NCBI GenBank assembly: GCA_963817025.1
Contig: CAWFML010000002.1
Coordinates: 1-64,000 of the forward strand
Length of the DNA: 64,000 nucleotides
Reading direction: 5' to 3'
From: JACMLC01 sp963817025
Lineage (GTDB): Bacteria; Acidobacteriota; Blastocatellia; Pyrinomonadales; Pyrinomonadaceae
This document shows positions 36,215 to 45,447 of this stretch, one piece after another. The translations under genes and the position numbers were made by a program. Position 1 is the first letter of the stretch; the number at the start of each line of letters is the position of its first letter. A model generated the notes under the pieces. It had not been told where the DNA came from and ran no database searches. It saw only the letters and a list, made by a program, of their open reading frames with translations.

Positions 36215-36893
36215 AAACTTTATCCTCCATTCTCCACTGCTTGGACCAAATGCGGCTGGCCATCGTCAGTGGTTCCTCCAAATTGACTCCGATTACGTGG
36301 TTGGCTACCAACTGCCAGAGAAAAGGAATCATTTCTCCTATTTTACTGCGATCTTCAGTTATGGTAAGTAGCAAAGCTTGCGGGGTTGTGTCGCGTAATT
36401 CGTTCAATGTTTCAAGTACAAGGTTTGTATACACCTCATTAACCGGAAGCCAGCGATAATCAATTAAGAATATTGCATTGTCGAGGTAAGGAGTTTGGAT
36501 CTCACGTTCGGTTATGACTGTAAACTCCATGTCTCGCTCTTTTGCATGATGCCTTGCCGCTTTAAACTTCGGTTTTAATTCTTGCCATTCCTTGAATAGA
36601 ATGTCTCTATATTTGACCTCGACAAGTAGGGGCTTCCAGTATTTGGCAGGAACTATATCGCTTCGGTAAGTAACCAACATATCCAGAGTGTAATGACGTA
36701 GGTGACCTTCGGTATCCTTGAAGTAGATCTTTATTGGCTGCTCTTCATATTTCAAAACATTAAGATTGAACCCTATGAGTTTCTGGCAATAGAACTCAAG
36801 CCTTGATTCATAAGCTGTCGGTTGGTCGGACTTATCGGTAGCCACAAGTCCCGTGACGTTTTGATAGCTTTTAGGAACCTTCCTAACTGGCAC
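36129..36893 (-). CDS. tnsA: TnsA endonuclease
   Basis: A 254-residue protein of the TnsA family, which cuts the 5' strands so that the element leaves by cut-and-paste. The PD-(D/E)xK-type active site is visible: AYESRLEFYCQKL with Glu29/Glu33, YTLDMLVTY with Asp71, and LLVEVKYRD with Glu92 and Lys94. A C-terminal winged-helix-like region follows. Its presence separates this element from TnsA-less relatives such as Tn5053 and type V-K CRISPR transposons. It is the gene nearest the right end and probably the first of the tns operon. Confidence 0.92.
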   Translation of the reverse strand: MPVRKVPKSYQNVTGLVATDKSDQPTAYESRLEFYCQKLIGFNLNVLKYEEQPIKIYFKDTEGHLRHYTLDMLVTYRSDIVPAKYWKPLLVEVKYRDILFKEWQELKPKFKAARHHAKERDMEFTVITEREIQTPYLDNAIFLIDYRWLPVNEVYTNLVLETLNELRDTTPQALLLTITEDRSKIGEMIPFLWQLVANHVIGVNLEEPLTMASRIWSKQWRMEDKVYESLHQLRRGRSRQIRWQALRYNPPLGS

Positions 36894-36984
36894 TGTTTCC
36901 GACCCACCTATTTCCTAAAGTCTTCGCAATGACTTCAGTTGATTTTAAATTCCGTCGCAGCGTCTTCTGTATATATTCGCAATG

Positions 36985-37792
36985 GGGACTGTCTAAATCA
37001 GAGAAGAGACAGAATCAATCAAGTGTATTGGATAACGTGGGCATCGTTGCTTATGCAATTGCCTTTTGTTCCAGCACCAGACAAATAACTCGACGGCGCG
37101 GCGCAGGGCCTTGATGCATTTGGAAAAGCAGCGGCTTTTGCGTGTTAGGCGCGCCAGGTAATGACGCAGTTCTGCGTTATCGCCTTCAACTGAGTAGGTC
37201 TGAGACTTGTCGTACATTGACTGATGAGTACCCCACCAGCACAACTCTCGATAGGTTAGAAAGGCATCACTGAAGTAGCTTTCAGCGTGCGGGGCAGCGT
37301 CGATTACGGCTTGCATCACTTCCGGCGTACGGTGTTCGCAGACCGCGTGAGAGACGATGCAGCGCGACGAGCGGTCAACGAGGGTGACGATAAAGACTGG
37401 CTTTTTTTCGCCCCAATGAAAGTGAAGAGTTCATCCATCTCTAGGGTAGAGACCGTGCCGGGCACAGGCAGAGCCAGCTTTCGTGTTCGCAGCTGTGCAT
37501 GAAAAGCATTGATCCAGTTCACGACTGACTGATGGTTGACGCTCAAGAGTCGCCCGATGCGACGAAAGCCGTTGCCTTCAAGATAGAGTTTGAGAGCCAT
37601 CTCTTTGGTCTTCTCGTCGTAGCCGAGCGGACGAGGCTCTGGCGTGTACTGGCGACGGCACAGTTGGCACTGATAGCGTTGGTTCTTGGTGTGCGTAAAG
37701 CCAGCTTTGACTTGACGCTCAGCGTCTAGGCAATGGGGACAAGTAGTCATGCCGAGAGTTATAACACTCTCAGCTTTGATTTAGACAGTCCC
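36985..37792 (-). mobile_element. IS1-type insertion sequence, 808 bp
   Basis: Terminal inverted repeats begin GGGACTGTCTAAATCA at both ends. A 9-base target duplication, TTCGCAATG, flanks it at 36976-36984 and 37793-37801. The length and duplication size fit the IS1 family. The target is the core of a TnsB-type site in the right end of the Tn7-like element. Confidence 0.93.
36993..37750 (-). CDS. IS1-type transposase (InsA/InsB by frameshift)
   Basis: The InsA part has a zinc ribbon (MTTCPHCLDAERQVKAG, YQCQLCRRQY) and a helix-turn-helix (RRIGRLLSVNHQSVVNWINA). It runs into the InsB catalytic part through a -1 shift at seven A on the coding strand (complement of 37402-37408). The joined text reads ELFTFIGAKKKPVFIVTLVD with the catalytic Asp, followed by TYRELCWWG, SVEGDNAELRHYLARLTRKS and the helical end. 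The frames are otherwise intact, so the element may be active. Confidence 0.9.
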
Positions 37793-37913
37793 TTCGCAAT
37801 GGCTTCTGTGTCAATAGCTTATTTTTAATGATATTATTCGCATCGACTTGTGTTTTTGAGACCTCGCCTGGATATTAACTGACAGAGAGCGTCTGTCTAC
37901 GGCGCTTGATTTT

Positions 37914-40656
37914 ATGACTCAGCCATCGGTTGCTCACCGACCGGCCCTCGCGCATCATCCGCTCGCTATACTCGCAGTGTCTTTTGTCGCGGGGATTGTC
38001 ATCGCGCGCTTTTGTCTTTCATCTCTAGCAGCTTTTCTCTCATGCGGCGCGGTCTGTTCGCTGCTCGTCATCTATTTTTATGCAAAGCGGAAACAGGGCA
38101 TCGCTACAGTGATGCTCGCGCTGGCGTTGCTTTGCATGGGAGCGGCGCTGGCTGTTATTGAGAAGCGTAGCGTCGGGCAGAACCGCGTTCAGAGATTTTA
38201 TGATTCGGGCTTGATTGCTTCGGGCCAGCCGTTGGAAGTGACGGGCGCGCTTGATAGTCCGCCGGAGTTTGCGCCGGATGGCTTTTATCTGTCGCTCAGC
38301 GTAGAGCAGCTCAGAATCAGAGATGATGCCGGACAAAATGCATCGGGCGTCGTCTGGCTGTTCGTTCCGGTGCGTGACGCGGGGATTGCTGCGGAGTATG
38401 ACGCGCTTGAGTTGCGATACGGGGCGCGCGTGCGCGTGATGACGGCCCTGCGTCGAGCGGAGAATTTTCGCAATCCGGGCGTTTCTTCGTTTACGGAATA
38501 TTTGGAGCAGCGCGGTTTTGACGCGACCGGGACAATCAAAAGCCCGCTGCTCGTAGAGCGTCTGGACGACGCGAGGGTTTTTCTGCCGCTCGCGTGGTTG
38601 TATGAATGGCGCGAGCGATTGCTCGGTTTTGATGAACCGGAAATTCTCGCCTGAGACGGCGGGCGTGCTTGCGGCCTCGCTGCTGGGAAATCGTTATTAT
38701 CTCTCGCAGGGAGCGGCAGAAAGATTTCGCGCGGGCGGCACGTTTCATGTGCTCGTCATCAGCGGCTTGCACATCAGCTTTATAGGTTTTGTCGCGCTCA
38801 TGATAATGCGACGCCTGACACGCGGGCGGGTGTGGCAGTTTGCCTGCTCAGTCTCTTTGCTGTGGGCCTATACGCTGGCGGTCGGCGCGGAAGCATCTGT
38901 CGTGCGCGCGGCCCTGATGTTCACGATGGTTGCGCTTGCGCCGGTCGTCAAACGGCGTGCGAGTTCGTTGAACGCGCTCGGCGGGGCGGGACTGGCAATC
39001 CTCATCTGGCGACCGTCGGAGCTTTTCAATCCTTCGTTTCAACTGACGTTTCTCTCGGTGCTGGCGATTGTCTCTGTGGCGTGGCCGCTGTTGCAAAATT
39101 TGCGGTCGGTCGGAGACTGGCGTCCGGCGCGCGAGTCGCCGCAGCCGCCTGTCTGCCCGCGCTGGTGGCGAATCTTAGGCGAGGCGCTGTTCTGGAACGA
39201 GCGCGCATGGCGAAAGGAGATAAAACTCTCCGCGTGGCATTGCCGTCTCTTTAAGACGCCGCTCGCAGCGCGTTTGCAGGGGCTGCATGTGCAAAGGCTC
39301 TTGCGTTACGTGTTCGGCATAGCAGTCGTTTCTACAGCAGTTCAAATAGCACTCTTGCCATTCCTGATTCTATACTTTCATCGTCTCTCGCTCGCCACGG
39401 TTTTTCTGAATATCATCGTCGGCGCGCTGATGGCGGCGCTCTCTTTCTGCGCGCTCGCGGCATTGCTAGTCTCGCAGATTAGCGAGACTCTGGCCGTGCC
39501 GCTCATCTCGCTCGCAGAAGCTTTAAGCTGGCTGATGGTGCACAGCGTTGATCCTTTCGTCAGCGCGCGTCTAGCGTCTGTGCGCCTGCCGGAATATAGC
39601 GGAGCGGCGGCAATCATTTATGGTCTTTACTATCTGCCGCTCGTGATTCTGACGGTTGCCCTCGCGCGCTGGAAGCCGCTGCGCCCGGATTTTGCAGAGC
39701 GCGTGCGGGGAAACGATTTCCGCGCCGGAGCGATAGGATTGGCCGTTGCCGGATTGGCTCTCGCGCTCGTCGTCATCGTCGCGCATCCATTGAGCGCGGG
39801 CAGTGTGGATGGCAGATTGCGCATTGATTTTCTGGATGTGGGGCAGGGCGATGCTGCGCTGTTGACGATGCCGGACGGGACGACGCTGCTCGTTGACGGG
39901 GGCGGGCGTCCGCGTTTCGCTGCCGGGCGAAAAGGAGCTGATGAAGAAGGCGCTGTCGAGACGTTTGAGCGAGATACGCGCAGCATAGGCGAGGCTGTGG
40001 TCTCGGAATATCTCTGGTGGCGCGGGCTTTCAGAGGTTGATTACCTGCTGGCGACGCACGCGGATGCAGACCACATTGACGGCCTCAATGATGTGGCGCG
40101 CAATTTCAGAGTGCGTAGCGCGCTCGTCGCACGCGCTCCGGCTGCCGATGCGGAGTACGCACGCTTTGCCGCTACTTTGCAAAGAGAAGGTGTGCCGGTG
40201 CATTTCATCTCGCGCGGCGATGCGCTGCGTTTCGGGGCTGTGGTCATAGATGTCCTCTGGCCTGTGCGCGCGGAAGATAAGCAGGCTGCTTCAGGCAATG
40301 AGGATTCGGTCGTGCTGCGCCTCAGTTTCGGCGAAAGAGTTTTCCTCTTGACGGGCGACATCGAAAAACGTAGTGAAGCCGTGCTCGCACGCATGCCTGA
40401 CGAGCTGCGCTCGGATGTCGTCAAAGTCTCGCATCACGGCAGCCGCACTTCATCAACCGAAATGTTTGTCAAAGCCGCGAGTCCCTCACTGGCTATCATC
40501 CCGGTCGGGCAACATTCGATTTACAATCATCCTCATCAAGAGGTCGTCGAACGCTGGCGCGCGGCGGGCGCAGAGGTCTTGACGACCGGAGAGAGCGGCG
40601 CGATTTTCGTCAGCACGGACGGGCGCGATTTGAGAGTTGAGAAGTTTATACGATAG
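37914..40656 (+). CDS. comEC: ComEC/Rec2 DNA uptake channel, frameshifted
   Basis: Two frames together give a ~910-residue ComEC, the inner-membrane channel for single-stranded DNA in natural transformation. The first (37914-38654) holds the N-terminal membrane segments and the OB-like DUF4131 region. The second (from about 38627) holds the competence domain (ETAGVLAASLLGNRYYLSQG, FHVLVISGLHISFIGFVALM) and the C-terminal metallo-beta-lactamase domain (IDFLDVGQGDAALLTMPDG, THADADHIDGL, VSHHGSRTSST). Deleting one T from the run at 38627-38630 restores YEWRERLLGLMNRKFSPETA. The shift may be a true mutation or a homopolymer error. It starts 57 bases after the right end of the Tn7-like element. 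Confidence 0.85.
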
Positions 40657-40802
40657 AAAAATATAGCTCTTGTCTTCCAACCGGCAGGGGAGTACAAATT
40701 CCGCCGTACCTTAAACGGCCCTGCTCTCTCACCTTGACCGCGCAGAACATCCGAGATAGCCGTTCTATGCTGCTCTGTAAATTATAAGGAAGTGTAGGAA
40801 AG

Positions 40803-40910
40803 AAGTTTCGCGCAGAGGCGCAAAGAAAGAGAAGCGCGCAAAGAATGAATGGCATTCAAGGCTTTGCGGTCTTGCTTTGCGTCACCAGCGCCTTTGCGCG
40901 AAACTTTTCT
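40803..40910. repeat. cgcaaaggcgcaaag palindrome (copy E)
   Basis: Arms gtttcgcgcagaggcgc and gcgcctttgcgcgaaac. The interior aatgaatggcattcaaggct and tgcggtcttgctttgcg is shared with the copies at 48148 and 52550. It lies between the convergent comEC and response-regulator genes; 40657-40802 holds nothing else recognisable. Confidence 0.88.
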
Positions 40911-40916
40911 TCCGCC

Positions 40917-42275
40917 TCACACGGCATCGTAACGCTTCAGTTTTCTGTACAGCGTTGAGAGGTCTATGCCGAGGATGTTGGCGGCGCGCGTTTTGTCCTG
41001 ATTGACTGAGGCCAAAGTCTCGAAGATATGGCGACGCTCTATTTCTTCGAGCGTCGGGCGCAGCCCGTCCGGGTCGCGCATGGGCGCGGTGTGGCTGGCT
41101 GCCTCGCGTATGCGCGGCGGCAGACTGTCCAGATCAATCTCATCGCTGCTGAGAGTGAAAGCGCGCTCAATCGCGTTCTGCAATTCGCGCACGTTGCCGG
41201 GCCACGCATAGTTGATGAGCGCGGACATGGCTGCCTGTGCGATGGCTTTCTCTTCGCGCTGCTGTTCGCGCGCAGTGCGTTTGATAAAGTGACGGACGAG
41301 CAGCGGAATGTCTTCGCGCCGCTCGCGCAAAGGCGGCAGATGCACCTCTATCACATTCAAGCGATAGTAAAGGTCTTCACGAAAACGCCCTTCGGCCACC
41401 TCTTTTTCAAGGTCGCGGTTTGTCGCGCAGATGATTCGCGCGTCAAAGGCGACGGGCGTGCTTGAGCCGAGCGGCACGACCTCGTGCTCCTGCAAAGCTC
41501 TGAGCAGGCGCACCTGCATGGCTGGGGAAATCTCTCCGACCTCATCCAGAAAAACAGTCCCGCCTTCAGCCGTGCGAAAGAGGCCCGCTTTGCTGGCAAC
41601 CGCGCCCGTGAAAGCTCCTTTCGTGTGGCCGAAGAGTTCGCTTTCCAGCAAGGATTCCGGCAACGCGCCGCAATTGATGGCGACAAAGGGGCGCGCGGCG
41701 CGCGGGCTATTGTGATGTATGGCGCGGGCGATCAGTTCTTTGCCCGTGCCGGATTCGCCTTCGATGAGAATGTTGGTATTGGTGCTTGCCACTTTCTCGA
41801 CCAGACGAAAGACTGCCTGCAAGGCTTCGGAGTTGCCGATGATTTCAGAGAAGCTGTAACGGCTGTCGAGTTCGCGGCGCAGGGCGCGGTTCTCGCTAAA
41901 CAGCTCGCGCTGGCGGATAGCGTTCTTGACCGATTGCAAAAGGTCTTCGTTGACGAACGGCTTGGTGATGTAATCGTATGCGCCTTTACGCAGGGCTGCG
42001 ATGGCGGAGTCAACGGAAGAGTAAGCGGTCATCACGATGACGAGCGCCTCGTCGTCAATATTCTTGATGTGGTCCAAAAGCGCAAGGCCATCCATGCCGC
42101 CCATGCGTATGTCCGTCAGCGTGACTGCGACATCAGCCGACGCGAAAAGCTCAAGCGCGGTCTCCGCACTATTCGCAGTCGAGACGCGATAGCCAGCCTC
42201 TTCCAGCAGTCGCGTCACAATGGCGCGCATCAAATCTTCATCTTCGGCAATCAGAATGAGCGGTGATGTGTTCAT
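40917..42275 (-). CDS. NtrC-family sigma-54-dependent response regulator
   Basis: A 452-residue regulator. A receiver domain (residues 1-120; phosphoacceptor Asp in VTLTDIRMGGMDGL, Lys in YITKPF) precedes a sigma-54 AAA+ domain with Walker A GESGTGKE, the sigma-54 loop HTKGAFTGA, Walker B GGTVFLDEVGEI and the arginine-finger region. The C terminus is a Fis-type helix-turn-helix (KTRAANILGIDLSTLYRKLK). It should activate sigma-54 promoters when phosphorylated, probably by the histidine kinase encoded upstream at 42941-44749. An SRPBCC gene and a palindrome lie between the two. Confidence 0.95.
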   Translation of the reverse strand: MNTSPLILIAEDEDLMRAIVTRLLEEAGYRVSTANSAETALELFASADVAVTLTDIRMGGMDGLALLDHIKNIDDEALVIVMTAYSSVDSAIAALRKGAYDYITKPFVNEDLLQSVKNAIRQRELFSENRALRRELDSRYSFSEIIGNSEALQAVFRLVEKVASTNTNILIEGESGTGKELIARAIHHNSPRAARPFVAINCGALPESLLESELFGHTKGAFTGAVASKAGLFRTAEGGTVFLDEVGEISPAMQVRLLRALQEHEVVPLGSSTPVAFDARIICATNRDLEKEVAEGRFREDLYYRLNVIEVHLPPLRERREDIPLLVRHFIKRTAREQQREEKAIAQAAMSALINYAWPGNVRELQNAIERAFTLSSDEIDLDSLPPRIREAASHTAPMRDPDGLRPTLEEIERRHIFETLASVNQDKTRAANILGIDLSTLYRKLKRYDAV

Positions 42276-42324
42276 AAAAGAGACTTCTTCAAAGAATGTG
42301 GAAATCCAAGAGCATCCTTAAGAA

Positions 42325-42437
42325 CCCTTCAAGCCTTTGCGCCTTGAGTCTTTCTTTGTTTGCGCCTTTGCGTGAAACGTTTGTATTTCTCGCAAAGGCG
42401 CAAAAATAAGAGAGAAGGCGCAAAGGGGTTGAAGCAT
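42325..42437. repeat. cgcaaaggcgcaaag palindrome (copy F)
   Basis: Outer arms aacccttcaagcctttgcgc and gcgcaaaggggttgaag, with inner arms tttgcgcctttgcgtgaaac and tctcgcaaaggcgcaaaa. It separates the SRPBCC gene from the response-regulator gene. Confidence 0.88.
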
Positions 42438-42464
42438 TCTTTGTCTTGAGTGTTGAAACGAGCT

Positions 42465-42941
42465 TTAAGATAGAACGGCTTCAGGCTGTTGCCTTGTCTC
42501 TGCAACCTTTTTGATATGCGCGTTGCGATGTTCCAGAAAGCGGCGCATGTAATTTTCTAGATACAGCTTATCAACAATTAGTCCGAGCAGTCCGAGCGGC
42601 GAGGCGTAGTCAACTTCGTCAATCATCAACGTGCCGCCCGCCTGAGCTTTGAAGAGATGCGTGTGATGCCAGCGTTTGAAAGCCCCGCGCAGCATCACGT
42701 CAACGAAGAGATGTGGCCGCTCGTAGGCGACAATCTTTGAGGTCAGACGCTGGCGAACTCCGAAATGCGTCGCTTCCCATGTGATCGTATCATTGAGCTT
42801 GACCATGCCGGAGGTCACTCCTGCGACCGCGCGCTCGCCCGTCGGCCCGCTCGAAGCCATGTGCACGTCCAGGTCGCGCGATAAATCAAAACACAACTCT
42901 ACCGGAGCGTCTATCAAAGTTTCGAGACGAATCAGCGGCAT
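42465..42941 (-). CDS. SRPBCC (START-like) ligand-binding protein
   Basis: A 158-residue protein of the SRPBCC superfamily with the usual N-terminal LIDAPVELCFDLSRDLDVHM, central LTSKIVAYERPHLFVDVM, and HTHLFKAQAGGTLMIDEVDY before the long C-terminal helix (YLENYMRRFLEHRNAHIKKV). The fold makes a deep hydrophobic cavity for a lipid-like ligand. The ATG overlaps the histidine kinase stop by one base (TGATG), so it is translated with the kinase and may sense or carry the signal, but that is inference. Confidence 0.85.
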   Translation of the reverse strand: MPLIRLETLIDAPVELCFDLSRDLDVHMASSGPTGERAVAGVTSGMVKLNDTITWEATHFGVRQRLTSKIVAYERPHLFVDVMLRGAFKRWHHTHLFKAQAGGTLMIDEVDYASPLGLLGLIVDKLYLENYMRRFLEHRNAHIKKVAETRQQPEAVLS

Positions 42942-44749
42942 CAGGCTCTCTTCCTCACTTCCTCAACAGGCAGCGAGACGCGCACGCACGTGCCGCGCAA
43001 CGCGTTTGGCTCGACTTCGATTCTTCCATCATGTGCGGTGATGATGCCATAACAGACTGCGAGTCCGAGGCCGGTTCCTTTGCCTGCGGTCTTCGTCGTA
43101 AAGAACGGGTCGAAAATATGCGCGCGATGTTCGGGCGTGATGCCTGTCCCACTGTCAGCGATTTCGACCACGATCTCTCCGGCGCTTTTATCATAGCGCG
43201 TGCGTACATATAGGTCGCCGCCATCGGGCATGGCGTCGCGCGCGTTGAGCAGTAGATTGAGAAAGACCTGCTGCATCTGGTCTGCATCGGCGTAGACGAG
43301 CGGCGCGCTCGTGTCCTGTTCCGTCTTGAGCTTCAAGCGATTAAAGGCGCGGTCAAAGCTTGCCAGGCGAATGCTCGCTTCGATGATGCGATTGATGTCT
43401 TGCGGGGCGCGTGCGGAGGGACGCGCACGCGCAAACTCCATCATCTCGCGCGTGACCTGCGTGATGCGCGCGATCTGCGTCTGTACGAGACGCAGCATCT
43501 CGCGCGTCTCATCGTCAACGCTCGCGCGCGCCTGCAACATCTGAATCAAAGACGAGATGGAAGCGAGCGGGTTGTTGACCTCATGCGCGACGCCTGCCGC
43601 GAGAGTGCCTGCGGCGGCCAGTTTTTCTGTGCGAATCAACTGCTCATTCAACTGGCGCAGGCTTTCGATGTCGGCTGCCATCTTGCGGCTCATCTCGTTA
43701 AAGGACGCAGCGAGCAATCCCATCTCGTCATTGCTCTGAAGCTCGACCTGTGCGCCGTATGCGCCGCCCGCCACCTCTACTGCGGCTTCTGTCAGGCGGC
43801 GCACGGGCCGCGAGATGCTGCGCACGATGAGGGCCACCAGCACCAGATTGGGAAACAGCGCGGTGATGACGCTAAAGACCAGATAACGTCGCCAGCTCTC
43901 CATCCCGCCGTTAAAACTCCACCACACAATCGGAACTTGAAAGAGCAGAAAGCTTGAAATCGCCACCGCCGCGATGGAGAGCGCGACCTTGTACGCGAGC
44001 GGGAAGAGGCGAAACTGATCCAGCGCGGATTGAAATGAGAAGAGCTTGAAATTAGAGATAGCGTAAGCGTAAATAAAAACTCCCGGCAGGACAAAGAGCG
44101 CGCTGACTTTTAAAAGTGTGTATGAGCCGACGAGCGGCAACACGATGTTCGCCAAAGTTTTGAGCGCGCCCGTGATGACCAGCGCCCAGAGGATTGCGCC
44201 TATCTGTTTGCCCTCTATGCTGCCGCGATGCCGCCTGTACTTGGCATACAACACTGCGAAGCCGTACGCGAACAGCCCGTAGACGTACAGCACAAAGGCA
44301 TAGGCGAGCGTCGTCAGCCGAATCTCAAATTGCCCGCCGGCGAAACCGACCTGTTCCCACATCAGTCCGGCTAAAGCTGCCGGAATCAAGACCGCGCCCG
44401 GCGCAAAGATGACCGCCGCGCGCTTGAACGGCACCGGCCTGTTATCCGGAAAGACCCATGCGAAGACCACGAACGCTCCCTGCATCAAAAGCGAGATGGT
44501 GAAGCTCGCGCTGGCCCACCAGTGTGCAGACGCTCCGTCGCGCGCATTAAATCCCCAGAGCACTATGTCTTTGACAGTCCACAATGCGAGGCACGCGACA
44601 AAGGCCGCGAACATCTGATGCGTGCGACTGCGCGGCGCGGCCACAAAGACATAGAAGCCCAGCAGCACAAGCAGGAACAGAGACAGCAGCAGAAAGGCCA
44701 GAAGCATAAAGGAGTCGGCAGCAGCAGACAGCCAGCAGTTCAAAAACAC
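42941..44749 (-). CDS. Membrane sensor histidine kinase
   Basis: A 602-residue kinase. About eight or nine membrane segments in the first ~310 residues form the sensor, with no large periplasmic domain. A HAMP domain follows (RSISRPVRRLTEAAVEVAGG, then NDEMGLLAASFNEMSRKM). Next are the dimerisation/phosphoacceptor region (AAGVAHEVNNPLASISSLIQ) and the ATPase domain with the N box LLNARDAMPDGG, G1 IADSGTGI and G2 GKGTGLGLAV. It is likely to phosphorylate the NtrC-type regulator downstream. The extracytoplasmic cue probably reaches the membrane segments directly. Confidence 0.93.
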   Translation of the reverse strand: MFLNCWLSAAADSFMLLAFLLLSLFLLVLLGFYVFVAAPRSRTHQMFAAFVACLALWTVKDIVLWGFNARDGASAHWWASASFTISLLMQGAFVVFAWVFPDNRPVPFKRAAVIFAPGAVLIPAALAGLMWEQVGFAGGQFEIRLTTLAYAFVLYVYGLFAYGFAVLYAKYRRHRGSIEGKQIGAILWALVITGALKTLANIVLPLVGSYTLLKVSALFVLPGVFIYAYAISNFKLFSFQSALDQFRLFPLAYKVALSIAAVAISSFLLFQVPIVWWSFNGGMESWRRYLVFSVITALFPNLVLVALIVRSISRPVRRLTEAAVEVAGGAYGAQVELQSNDEMGLLAASFNEMSRKMAADIESLRQLNEQLIRTEKLAAAGTLAAGVAHEVNNPLASISSLIQMLQARASVDDETREMLRLVQTQIARITQVTREMMEFARARPSARAPQDINRIIEASIRLASFDRAFNRLKLKTEQDTSAPLVYADADQMQQVFLNLLLNARDAMPDGGDLYVRTRYDKSAGEIVVEIADSGTGITPEHRAHIFDPFFTTKTAGKGTGLGLAVCYGIITAHDGRIEVEPNALRGTCVRVSLPVEEVRKRA

Positions 44750-44793
44750 TCATCTACAATAGCGCCGCTCTCATCCTCTTCCGGCAAACTGCT

Positions 44794-45447
44794 TCACAGT
44801 CCGAGAATCAGCGCAGAGATGATGGTCGTGATGCCGCAGGCGAGCGGCAGAAAATGGCGCGTCTCTATCATACCACCGCGTTCAAGCAGGCGATGAACAA
44901 TGGCGAACAAGAGAAAGCCGATCATTCCGACAGGCACGGTAAAGGCGATGCCATAGAGTGCGCCGACGAGGAAAAAGAAGAAGCCCGATGCGGCTACAAC
45001 TAATCCCCACATTGCGCCAAGCAGCGGAGTCATCAACAACATTCTGGTCCACGAAGCGCGTTCCAGCTTCAACACGCCACGGCCCAAAGCCGAACCCATC
45101 AGGTATCCGAGCAGGCAGCACACAATATTCATCAGCAGGCAGAGGATGAACATGACCGAATCCGCTGCCATCATACGCATCGAGCCGTCCGCGCCATAGC
45201 CGAGCAATCTTGCAAAAATAGCTGCGGGCGGCAGCGCGCCGAGCAGCATGCCAAACAATGCATAGGCGTGCTGTGTCGAAACCGCGCGGCTCATCAAAAG
45301 CATCTGCGCTTCTTCCGTTCCGCTGCGAAACAGCTTGCGATGCTCTCTCTCATGCTCGTTGGCGGCGAGCAGCCAGTTCAGCCTTGCGCCAGCCCCGTCT
45401 CGTTTGGAGATGGTGCGCGGGGCAGGCGAGATGTGTGTGCTATGCAT
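44794..45447 (-). CDS. Four-TM membrane protein of unknown function
   Basis: About 217 residues from the chosen ATG (MHSTHISPAPRTISKRDGAG). A ~60-residue cytoplasmic N terminus is followed by hydrophobic segments near YALFGMLLGALPPAAIFARL, DSVMFILCLLMNIVCCLLGY, LLMTPLLGAMWGLVVAASGF and VGMIGFLLFAIVHRLL, with a last one at the C terminus. No known family was recognised. It overlaps the end of the upstream gene by 70 bases, which suggests cotranslation and a shared role. Confidence 0.6.
   Translation of the reverse strand: MHSTHISPAPRTISKRDGAGARLNWLLAANEHEREHRKLFRSGTEEAQMLLMSRAVSTQHAYALFGMLLGALPPAAIFARLLGYGADGSMRMMAADSVMFILCLLMNIVCCLLGYLMGSALGRGVLKLERASWTRMLLMTPLLGAMWGLVVAASGFFFFLVGALYGIAFTVPVGMIGFLLFAIVHRLLERGGMIETRHFLPLACGITTIISALILGL

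Larger units (their letters stand above)
19189..37857. mobile_element. Tn7-like transposon, ~18.7 kb, with defence-type cargo
   Basis: Bounded by inverted arrays of a TnsB-type site (consensus ACACAnAAGnCnnTGCGAA), three at the left end and four at the right, the same count as in Tn7. The core tnsA-tnsB-tnsC-tniQ lies at the right end, reading leftward, with tnsA nearest the end as in Tn7. A second tniQ lies mid-element. Cargo occupies about 19.5-31.7 kb. Both ends share TCTCAAAA just outside the first site, but I could not identify the exact tips or a 5-base target duplication. No cas gene or CRISPR array is present. Base composition is visibly richer in A+T than the flanks, and the core palindrome families are absent. 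Confidence 0.85.
36923..37857 (-). promoter_or_regulatory. Right-end TnsB-type sites (4), split by IS1-type element
   Basis: Reading on the plus strand: ttcgcaatgacttcagttga (36923), gtcgcagcgtcttctgtat (36954), ttcgcaatg (36976-36984, cut by the IS and restored at 37793 as ttcgcaatggcttctgtgtc), and ttcgcatcgacttgtgttt (37837). They are inverted relative to the three left-end sites. The insertion separates the two inner sites from the two outer ones by about 800 bases. Confidence 0.8.

Noticed and set aside
19189..37857. CRISPR-associated transposon
   Set aside because: tnsABC and two tniQ genes raise the possibility, but no cas gene, CRISPR repeat or crRNA-like repeat was found in the element.
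19170..37880. A 5-base target duplication flanking the Tn7-like element
   Set aside because: Both ends share TCTCAAAA outside the first site, but no matching 5-mer or TGT/ACA tip pair could be aligned. The tips are left undefined.
41484..42266. Plus-strand open frame of 260 codons
   Set aside because: It is antisense to the NtrC-type regulator, whose motifs are complete. The plus-strand product matches nothing recognisable.
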